Origin: JAWXBG01 sp044375415 | GTDB lineage: Bacteria > Bacteroidota > Bacteroidia > Flavobacteriales_D > Sanyastnellaceae | Assembly: GCA_044375415.1 (NCBI GenBank) | Contig: JBILMS010000068.1 | Location: forward strand, 1 to 16,148 | Reading direction: 5' to 3' | DNA length: 16,148 bases | Translations under genes and position numbers: made by a program | The notes under the pieces: model-generated | Databases searched by the model: none | Seen by the model: only the letters and a program-made list of their open reading frames with translations | What the model was told of the DNA's origin: nothing | Shown: positions 1 through 6,190 of the stretch, piece by piece | How the letters are laid out: every line of letters starts with the position of its first letter | How positions within the stretch are numbered: position 1 is the first letter of the stretch

Positions 1-280
1 CTTTTATCCATATCTACCGCGCTGAAAGCGCATAATTTATTAGGAACGACCAGGTATTTCGTCATGTATTCAACGCGCTGAAAGCGCATTATTTCCTCCG
101 TGACTTCTTTTTTTACCACAAAGGAAGAGAAGATGAGAGTGGAGGGCACAGAGTAGATATTGACATTAATCTTTTATCCATATCTACCGCGCTGAAAGCG
201 CATAATTTATTAGGAACGACATGGTATTTCGTAATGCATTCCCCGCGCTGAAAGCGCATTTTTTCCTCCGTGACTTCTTT
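1..280. repeat. Two direct repeats (1-110, 171-280) carrying paired palindromes
   Basis: Positions 1-110 and 171-280 match at 103 of 110 bases, and the first 50 bases are identical. The period is 170 bp. Each copy contains two identical GCGCTGAAAGCGC palindromes (stem GCGCT/AGCGC, loop GAA) at 19-31 and 75-87, and at 189-201 and 245-257, always 56 bp apart. The 60-bp spacer (111-170) is unique apart from a TTTTTTACCACAAAG stretch that recurs near the right edge. The paired-hairpin layout resembles REP/BIME elements mobilised by RAYT-type transposases, but no transposase gene is in the window. The left copy starts at the window edge, so the array may extend further. Confidence 0.85.
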
Positions 281-441
281 GTGAAATTCTTCCGAAGTTT
301 TTCTTTGTGTTTAAAAGCGGATGTTCTTTTGAGCTCTGATCATCACAGATAAACGAAATCGATCTTAATACATAATTCTTAATACTTAATACAACCATCG
401 CGCGATACTAAAAACGAGAACACCTCATTTACCTGTTCCGG
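281..441. other. AT-rich gene-free stretch, no gene seen
   Basis: No coding region is supported here. The stretch has an AT-rich run of TTAATAC-like words at about 364-392, followed by ATCGCGCGAT. It looks like degenerate intergenic repeat material next to the repeats on either side. No promoter or terminator stands out. Confidence 0.4.
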
Positions 442-477
442 CATTAGCACATCAGCACATTAGCACATCAGCACATT
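442..477. repeat. Tandem array of 8-bp CATYAGCA units
   Basis: Four 8-bp units alternate CATTAGCA and CATCAGCA (442-473), followed by a partial CATT. This makes two perfect 16-bp repeats. The array ends 1 bp before the stop codon of the gene read on the minus strand, so it lies immediately 3' of that gene. Confidence 0.9.
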
Positions 478-478
478 C

Positions 479-883
479 TCAAACCCCGATCTTCCTTTTC
501 TTCAAAACTTTATTCAACCAGACTGCCGCATCCTCCTCATTCTCGAAAAGTCGGGTAGGAGTAGTCGGACGATTTACTCGCAAGTAGAAATTGCTCAATA
601 ACCGGTTTGAAAGACTTAAATTGACAATAGCACGCGCGATCACTTTTTTGCCCGCTTCCGCAGATGCGGAAAACTCTCGTGCCTCAGGACTGACCGAACC
701 AAAACGCGGCATTACAAAAATGACGGTATGTTCCCGATTACCGATAAAATTTCGTTTGGCAGACAACAGCTCTTTAATAAGCTCCACGTTCAGATCTTCT
801 TCTTCTTTCACACGAGTCAATACATGACCGTCCGAGGTAATGCTGATGAAAGCAGTAGGGGTTTCTATTACTTCTCTATTCAT
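479..883 (-). CDS. Small conserved protein, STAS/SEC14-like (DUF7793-type)
   Basis: A 134-residue soluble protein with no signal peptide or membrane segment. It alternates strands and helices: an N-terminal strand-rich part (about 8-25), an acidic helix (about 26-42), a central strand, and a C-terminal half with the pattern ANLSLSNRLLSNFYLRVNRP followed by PTRLFENEEDAAVWL. From memory, that second half is typical of Bacteroidota proteins annotated as STAS/SEC14-domain or DUF7793. Family members often look like SpoIIAA-fold proteins, but no reaction is established and I do not assign one. The ATG at 883 is the first in the frame and has no Shine-Dalgarno sequence, as is normal in this phylum. 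The gene lies 203 bp downstream of metF on the same strand and could be read through from it, but the gap argues for its own transcript. The stop TGA abuts a tandem repeat. Confidence 0.8.
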   Translation of the reverse strand: MNREVIETPTAFISITSDGHVLTRVKEEEDLNVELIKELLSAKRNFIGNREHTVIFVMPRFGSVSPEAREFSASAEAGKKVIARAIVNLSLSNRLLSNFYLRVNRPTTPTRLFENEEDAAVWLNKVLKKRKIGV

Positions 884-1086
884 ATGAATAAATCGATCGA
901 CCTGCGAAAGGTATGGAAAAAGATCAAATTATATTCCAAGTGGGAACATTTAGGTTTTGAATGGTAAAAAATAGTTGATGAATCAATGATATTATCTTCT
1001 CGATTTAAACTTGGAGCTAGTAACCATGAAGTCCGAGCAAGCCGAATCCGTTCGAGTGCGTTTACTACGATTGCGCACTGACGACT

Positions 1087-2040
1087 CTAAAAAACAGCTC
1101 TCGCTATCTCCGCCGTACTCTTCGATTTGCCCATCGTATAATAGTGTAACACCGGCACATTCGCAGCTTTTAGCTCTTTGGATTGCTGAATACACCAATC
1201 AATACCAATCTGTTTTACGTCCGCTTCTGATTTTGATTTTTCAACCAATTCAACCAACTCATCGGGCATGTCGATGTGAAAGTGATGTGGTATAACGCTA
1301 AGCTGCGCTTTTGAAGTAAGTGGTTTTAATCCGGGTATAATAGGAACGTTGATGCCCATCTCTCTGCATTTTTCTACAAAACGAAAGTACTTTTTATTGT
1401 CGAAGAACATTTGAGTAACAACATACTCCGCTCCTGCATCTACTTTCGCTTTGAGGAACCTGAGATCTGATTGGAGATTAGGAGCTTCAAAGTGTTTTTC
1501 AGGATATCCAGCTACTCCTATGCAGAAATTTGTTTTTTGAACATCCTTTAAATCGGGATCCAGGTATTTGCCTTCATTCATCTGGACCACCTGCTTTTGC
1601 AAATCGATGGCGTAGGGATGTCCTTCTTCTTCGGGCTTAAATCGGCCTTCACTTTTTATAGGATCACCTCTGAGAACCAATACATTTTCTATTCCCACAA
1701 AATGTAAATCGATCAATGCATCTTCAGTATCTTGTTTGGTAAATCCACCACAAATGATATGGGGAACTGTATCGACTTTGTAGCGATTGGTAATTGCAGC
1801 ACAAATACCCACTGTTCCCGGGCGTTTACGAACAACGTGTTTTTCCAAAAGGCCATTGCCGGCATCGCGAAAAACATATTCTTCTCGGTGATAAGTCACA
1901 TCGACAAATGCAGGACTAAACTCCATCAATTTGTCCATCGTTTCGAAAATGGAAGCAATGTTTTGTCCTTTTAAGGGAGGTAAGATTTCAATGCTGAATA
2001 AAGTGTCTTTTGCCTTTGAAATATGTTCGGTTACTTTCAT
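1087..2040 (-). CDS. metF: Methylenetetrahydrofolate reductase (MetF)
   Basis: A 317-residue cytoplasmic flavoenzyme that reduces 5,10-methylene-THF to 5-methyl-THF, the methyl donor for MetH. It forms the usual single TIM barrel. The catalytic Glu is E18 in FSIEILPP. LRGDP (123-127) carries the Asp that contacts FAD and folate (D126, Asp120 in E. coli). TQMFFDN (209-215) carries the folate-binding Gln (Q210). I chose the ATG at 2040 (MKVTEHI) because known homologues begin there. An in-frame ATG at 2103 would add 21 residues unlike the family and overlap the upstream metH gene. The gap to metH is 38 bp, so it is the third gene of the riboswitch-controlled methionine operon. The stop is TAG. 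Confidence 0.96.
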   Translation of the reverse strand: MKVTEHISKAKDTLFSIEILPPLKGQNIASIFETMDKLMEFSPAFVDVTYHREEYVFRDAGNGLLEKHVVRKRPGTVGICAAITNRYKVDTVPHIICGGFTKQDTEDALIDLHFVGIENVLVLRGDPIKSEGRFKPEEEGHPYAIDLQKQVVQMNEGKYLDPDLKDVQKTNFCIGVAGYPEKHFEAPNLQSDLRFLKAKVDAGAEYVVTQMFFDNKKYFRFVEKCREMGINVPIIPGLKPLTSKAQLSVIPHHFHIDMPDELVELVEKSKSEADVKQIGIDWCIQQSKELKAANVPVLHYYTMGKSKSTAEIARAVF

Positions 2041-2078
2041 ATGTACTTTCTGATGATGCTTTTTTATTCTTAATGTTA

Positions 2079-4769
2079 TTAAATAATATTCGGAGAAAGC
2101 CATTTGGCGGCTTCTTCATAGCTAATACCGCTACGATGGGCGTAATCTTTTACTTGTTCTTCCGTGATTTTCCCAAGTCCGAAATACTTTGATTCGGGAT
2201 GAGCAAAATAATATCCACTGACGGCGGCCGTTGGATACATCGCCAAGCCTTCTGTTAATCGAATGCCCGTGTTTTTTTCTACATCCAAAAGTTTCCAGAT
2301 GGTGAGTTTTTCGCGGTGGTCCGGACAGGCAGGGTATCCGGGTGCAGGACGAATACCGCTGTATTTTTCGGCTATCAAATCGTCGTTGCCTAAAGTCTCA
2401 TTGCTCGCATATCCCCACAATTCTTTGCGAACTTTTTGATGCATGTATTCGGCTAATGCTTCTGCCAAACGATCAGCTAGTGCTTTCGCTATAATGGAGC
2501 TATAATCGTCATGATTTTTTTCGAATTCGGTTACCATCTTGTCCAAACCAAAACCGGTCGAAACTGCGAAACATCCAATGAAATCGGCTATTCCGATGTC
2601 TTTAGGTGCAATGAAATCGGAGAGCGCTATGTTGGAAGCAGCTGCTGTTTTTACCGTTTGTTGACGAAGTGTTTTAAAAGAACCGAGCATGGTTCCCTGA
2701 TTAATATCGGTAAGAAGTATGTCGTCATTAGCTGAATTCGCCCCGAATAGACCTACTACAGCTCTTGCTTCAAGTAAATTTTTTGAAGCAATTTCTTCGA
2801 GCATTTTTTGTGCATCTTCAAATAAAGAAGTGGCTTGAATACCTACCACTTCATCTTTTAAAATGTCCGGAAAACGTCCGGCTAATTCCCATGTCCTAAA
2901 AAATGGCGACCAATCTATATAGGGAACTAGTTCAACGAGTGGTATGTTTTTAAAGACATGAACTCCCGGTTGTTTTGGTATTGAAATGTCCTCAGACTTC
3001 CATTCGATTTTTGTTTTATTCGATCTTGCGGCTTCGAGTCCCAAGTAGTTTTTACTCGAATGTTGAGCTGCGTATTGTTCGCGAAGTTTTTGATATTCAA
3101 CTTTGAACTGCTCTCCATACGAGGCTTTCATCTCATCTCCCAAGAGATTTCCGGCGACAGGTACGGCTCTACTGGCATCTAATACATGCACCACCGCACC
3201 ACTATAACAAGGATCAATTTTAACGGCTGTATGTACACGCGAAGTAGTGGCACCACCAATAAGCAAAGGAGTATTCATGCCCTTACGTTCCATTTCTTTT
3301 GCCACGTGAATCATCTCGTCGAGCGAAGGGGTAATTAATCCACTCAATCCAATGATATCGGCTTTTTCGGCAATGGCTCTTTCAAGAATTTTTTCTGCAG
3401 GAACCATTACCCCTAGATCCACCACCCGATAGTTGTTGCAGCCAAGAACAACTCCCACTATGTTTTTACCTATGTCGTGCACATCTCCTTTTACGGTCGC
3501 CATCACTACAGTGCCTTGATTCGATAATTCGCTTTCCGTGGAACCGTTGGCAATCCGCTCTTCTTTTTCTTTGAGCAAATAGGGCTCGAGAAATGCCACG
3601 GCTTTTTTCATTACACGGGCACTTTTCACTACCTGCGGAAGAAACATTTTACCTGTAGCAAAAAGATCTCCTACCACATTCATACCGGCCATCAGCGGGC
3701 CTTCGATTACGTGTATCGGTCGACCTAATTTTTGTCGAGCTTCTTCGGTATCGACGTCTATAAAATCAACAATGCCTTTGACCAGCGAATGTTCCAAACG
3801 TTTTTCGACTGAAACATTTCGCCATTCCAAGTCTTCCTTTTTCTCTTTCTTTTCAGTGCTTTTGTTGTTCTCCGCATATTCGAGCAAACGTTCGGTGGCA
3901 TCCGCTCTCCTGTTGAGCAGAACATCTTCAACGAGGTCGAGCAGATCTTTAGGTATCTCGTCATACACTTCGAGCATAGCAGGATTTACAATCCCCATGT
4001 CCATACCGGCTTTGATACCGTGATATAAAAATGCACTGTGAATGGCTTCACGAACTTTGTTATTTCCTCTGAATGAAAATGACACATTCGACACACCACC
4101 ACTGATAAGTGCACCGGGTAGATTCTCTTTGATCCATTTGGTAGCTCGAAAGAAATTTATCGCATTGTCGCGATGTTCTTCCATTCCGGTACCTACCGGA
4201 AAAATATTTGGATCAAAAATGATATCCGTTGGAGCGAAATGTACTTTGTCTACCAAGATCCTATAAGCACGTTCACAGATTTCGATTCGACGTTCGAAGG
4301 AATCGGCTTGACCGTCTTCATCGAAAGCCATTACAATTACGGCAGCACCGTATCGTCTAACCTTTTTAGCTTTAGCTATAAAATCATCTTCACCTTCTTT
4401 TAGAGAGATAGAGTTCACCACTGCTTTACCCTGCACGCACTTCAATCCGGCTTCGATGATCTCCCATTTCGAGGAATCGATCATCACCGGTATCCTTGAT
4501 ATATCAGGTTCCGATGCCATTAAGTTTAACATTCGAACCATAACTTTTACTCCGTCGATCATGGCTTCATCGACATTCACATCGATGATCTGGGCACCGC
4601 TTTCTACCTGCTGACGGGCGATGGCGAGTGCTCCTTCATAATCTTCATTTCGAATTAAGTCGAGGAATTTTTTGGAACCGGTGACATTGGTTCGTTCACC
4701 CACATTGATGAAGTTCGTTTCGTTTGTTGCGACCAAAGGTTCGAGGCCGCTAAGGACTAATCTTATCAT
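2079..4769 (-). CDS. metH: Methionine synthase, folate/cobalamin/AdoMet domains (MetH C-terminal part)
   Basis: An 896-residue protein equal to E. coli MetH without its first module. In order it has a pterin-binding (methyl-THF) barrel at about 15-280 (INVGERTNVTGS, VMIDSSKW, FDPNIFPVGTG), a lysine- and glutamate-rich linker (about 300-315), the cobalamin cap and binding domain at about 320-545, and the C-terminal AdoMet reactivation domain at about 590-896. DVHDIG (429-434) holds the axial His431. LSGLITPSLDEM and GGATTS are the other B12-loop motifs. RPAPGYPACPDH (807-818) is the AdoMet-binding signature. It transfers the methyl group of 5-methyl-THF to cobalamin and, with the homocysteine-binding partner encoded 16 bp upstream, on to homocysteine. 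Split MetH is common in Bacteroidota, so this looks like a natural split rather than a frameshift. Together the two parts have 1240 residues, close to one-piece MetH. Confidence 0.97.
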   Translation of the reverse strand: MIRLVLSGLEPLVATNETNFINVGERTNVTGSKKFLDLIRNEDYEGALAIARQQVESGAQIIDVNVDEAMIDGVKVMVRMLNLMASEPDISRIPVMIDSSKWEIIEAGLKCVQGKAVVNSISLKEGEDDFIAKAKKVRRYGAAVIVMAFDEDGQADSFERRIEICERAYRILVDKVHFAPTDIIFDPNIFPVGTGMEEHRDNAINFFRATKWIKENLPGALISGGVSNVSFSFRGNNKVREAIHSAFLYHGIKAGMDMGIVNPAMLEVYDEIPKDLLDLVEDVLLNRRADATERLLEYAENNKSTEKKEKKEDLEWRNVSVEKRLEHSLVKGIVDFIDVDTEEARQKLGRPIHVIEGPLMAGMNVVGDLFATGKMFLPQVVKSARVMKKAVAFLEPYLLKEKEERIANGSTESELSNQGTVVMATVKGDVHDIGKNIVGVVLGCNNYRVVDLGVMVPAEKILERAIAEKADIIGLSGLITPSLDEMIHVAKEMERKGMNTPLLIGGATTSRVHTAVKIDPCYSGAVVHVLDASRAVPVAGNLLGDEMKASYGEQFKVEYQKLREQYAAQHSSKNYLGLEAARSNKTKIEWKSEDISIPKQPGVHVFKNIPLVELVPYIDWSPFFRTWELAGRFPDILKDEVVGIQATSLFEDAQKMLEEIASKNLLEARAVVGLFGANSANDDILLTDINQGTMLGSFKTLRQQTVKTAAASNIALSDFIAPKDIGIADFIGCFAVSTGFGLDKMVTEFEKNHDDYSSIIAKALADRLAEALAEYMHQKVRKELWGYASNETLGNDDLIAEKYSGIRPAPGYPACPDHREKLTIWKLLDVEKNTGIRLTEGLAMYPTAAVSGYYFAHPESKYFGLGKITEEQVKDYAHRSGISYEEAAKWLSPNII

Positions 4770-4785
4770 ATAAGTAGGGGCCCAA

Positions 4786-5820
4786 TCAGATGACCAGGCT
4801 CGTATTGGCTTTTTGACGAGGTGAAAAATTCGCGGTTATTTCGGCAATTGCTTTTATATGGTCGGGTGTCGTACCGCAACAACCACCGATAATATTTACG
4901 ATACCTCGTTCGAGATATTCGCGCACCAACTCGGCCATCTCAGCCGGTGTCTGGTCGTAGTGTCCCATTTGGTTTGGCAATCCCGCATTAGGATAAGCAC
5001 TCACTAAACACGAAGCATGATCACTTAGGACCTCGACGTGAGCCATCAATTGTTCAGCACCCAATGCACAGTTAAATCCAATAGAAAATAGGGGTGCATG
5101 AGACATGGAGATGTAGAAAGCAAGAGGGGTCTGACCCGATAATGTTCTTCCCGAAGCATCTGTAATGGTGCCGGAAACCATCAAAGGTGGCGCCGTTTCT
5201 TCGGTATATCCGCGCTCCTCATAAATCTCCATTACCGCATAAATAGCGGATTTTGCATTTAAAGTATCAAAAACCGTTTCGATTAAAATGATATCTACCC
5301 CTCCATCGAGAAGACCATTTATTTGTTCTTTGTATGCTGATGTGAGTTCGTCAAAAGTGACAGCTCTATAACCGGGATCATTTACATCGGGCGACAAGGA
5401 AGCAGTTCGGTTTGTAGGACCCACAGCCCCTGCCACAAATACCGGGCGAGGAGTACGACCTGCTTTTTTTTCTTCTTCTCCAAACAATCGAACGGCCTCT
5501 TTGGCACATTTGGCGGCGGCGACATTGATCTCATAGGAGAGCTCCTCCATATGATAGTCCGCCATTGAAATTCGCTGTGCATTGAAAGTATTAGTCTCAA
5601 CAATATCTGCTCCCGATTGAAGGTATTGCAGATGAATGGTCGTAATAATATCAGGACGTGTGAGGCATAAAAGATCATTATTGCCCTTCACTAAATGGGG
5701 ATGATTGGCAAATCGTTCGCCTCTATAGTCATTTTCTTCAAGCCTGTATCGCTGAATCATGGTCCCCATCGCTCCATCTAATATGAGGATCTTATTTTTT
5801 GAAAGTTCTTTTATTCCCAT
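4786..5820 (-). CDS. metH: Homocysteine S-methyltransferase module of MetH (N-terminal part)
   Basis: A 344-residue homocysteine-binding barrel (Pfam S-methyl_trans type). It activates homocysteine on zinc and accepts the methyl group from cobalamin held by the downstream MetH part. The three zinc ligands are present: C251 in GFNCALG, and C314 and C315 in GGCCGTTPDHI. The N-terminal DGAMGT (15-20) and ETNTFN (75-80) are family motifs. The ATG at 5820 fits the family N-terminus (ILILDGAMGTMIQ). It is the first gene of the methionine operon, preceded by a leader of about 200 nt with a SAM riboswitch. Its TGA stop is followed by 16 bp and then the start of the second part in a different frame. 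On its own it resembles MmuM or BHMT, but the operon context makes MetH subunit the better call. Confidence 0.96.
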   Translation of the reverse strand: MGIKELSKNKILILDGAMGTMIQRYRLEENDYRGERFANHPHLVKGNNDLLCLTRPDIITTIHLQYLQSGADIVETNTFNAQRISMADYHMEELSYEINVAAAKCAKEAVRLFGEEEKKAGRTPRPVFVAGAVGPTNRTASLSPDVNDPGYRAVTFDELTSAYKEQINGLLDGGVDIILIETVFDTLNAKSAIYAVMEIYEERGYTEETAPPLMVSGTITDASGRTLSGQTPLAFYISMSHAPLFSIGFNCALGAEQLMAHVEVLSDHASCLVSAYPNAGLPNQMGHYDQTPAEMAELVREYLERGIVNIIGGCCGTTPDHIKAIAEITANFSPRQKANTSLVI

Positions 5821-5829
5821 ATGGTATAA

Positions 5830-5912
5830 ACATTATCAATAATGTGGTGGGGGCTGATAATATCAGCCCGTTCACGTATCGTATAAAGAGGGGAATAATA
5901 CCGAAGCTCGGT
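5830..5912 (-). other. Three hairpins between riboswitch aptamer and metH start
   Basis: Read on the minus strand, the leader after the aptamer holds three compact stems: 5-bp ACCGA/TCGGT with a 3-nt loop (5900-5912), perfect 9-bp GGGCTGATA/TATCAGCCC (5851-5869), and 7-bp ACATTAT/ATAATGT (5830-5845) ending 9 nt before the ATG. None is followed by a U-run, so none looks like an intrinsic terminator. They are candidates for the expression platform, perhaps acting on translation start, but no alternative pairing with the aptamer is obvious by eye. Confidence 0.55.
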
Positions 5913-5915
5913 CTT

Positions 5916-6016
5916 ACTCATCTGTCCCGATTTGATTCGGGAAGGATTTGGCACCCGGCATTACCTGGGTTGCCAAGACATCATAGGGCCTATTCCCTCC
6001 GTCTATCTCGATAAGT
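5916..6016 (-). promoter_or_regulatory. SAM-I riboswitch (S-box leader)
   Basis: The minus-strand transcript carries the S-box consensus in order: CTTATC (P1 5' strand, 6010-6015), the kink-turn segment with GGAGGGA, then GGCCCTATGATG, then TTGGCAACC, GGTGCCAAATCCT, a P4 stem TCCCGA/TCGGGA, and GATGAG (P1 3' strand, 5917-5922). P1 closes with 6 bp including one G-U, plus a flanking A-U. AGAC/GTCT forms P2 and CCC/GGG forms P3. SAM binding to this class is established. Repression of the downstream methionine operon at high SAM is inferred from its position 96 nt before the metH start. Confidence 0.96.
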
Positions 6017-6022
6017 GAGGGG

Positions 6023-6049
6023 CAAAAGTAAGGCAAATGAGAAGTCCAA
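6023..6049 (-). promoter_or_regulatory. Promoter of the methionine operon
   Basis: On the minus strand there is a TTG (6047-6049), 16 bp, then a perfect Bacteroidota -7 element TACTTTTG (6023-6030). A transcript starting about 6 bases downstream would begin right at the 5' edge of the SAM riboswitch, which supports the call. The spacing is slightly shorter than usual. Confidence 0.75.
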
Positions 6050-6068
6050 TAAAAAAATGATTTTAACA

Positions 6069-6190
6069 CGGCGGGAGGCACGCACTGCCGTGCGTGCCCA
6101 CCGCCGTGCCCACCGCCGTGCCCACCGCCGTGCCCACCGCCGTGCGTGCCTACTGCCGTGCGTGCCTAATGCCGTGCGTGCCTACTGCCA
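6069..6190. repeat. GC-rich nested tandem array with terminal hairpin
   Basis: From 6085 to 6190 there are units of 16, 12, 12, 12, 16, 16 and 16 bp plus a 6-bp remnant. All follow the pattern nYGCCGTGC(GTGC)CYA, so the 16-bp form is the 12-bp form with one extra GTGC. The left end also folds back: a perfect 9-bp stem (6077-6085 with 6090-6098, loop TGCC) extends to 17 bp with two mismatches over 6069-6106. The array ends at the base before the stop codon of the YfhO-like gene and lies upstream of the met promoter. A plus-strand reading frame through it (RAHRRAH repeats) is an artefact of the repeat. Confidence 0.9.

Noticed and set aside
1..280. CRISPR-like array from the four GCGCTGAAAGCGC repeats
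   Set aside because: Spacing is irregular (56, 114, 56), the repeat is only 13 bp, the spacers are themselves repeated, and there is no cas gene.
964..986. Possible metF terminator (TTGAT/ATCAA stem followed by a T-run on the minus strand)
   Set aside because: The stem is only 4-5 bp and lies about 100 nt past the metF stop; too weak to call.
2041..2103. Longer MetF start at 2103
   Set aside because: It adds 21 residues absent from the family and overlaps metH; the ATG at 2040 gives the standard N-terminus.
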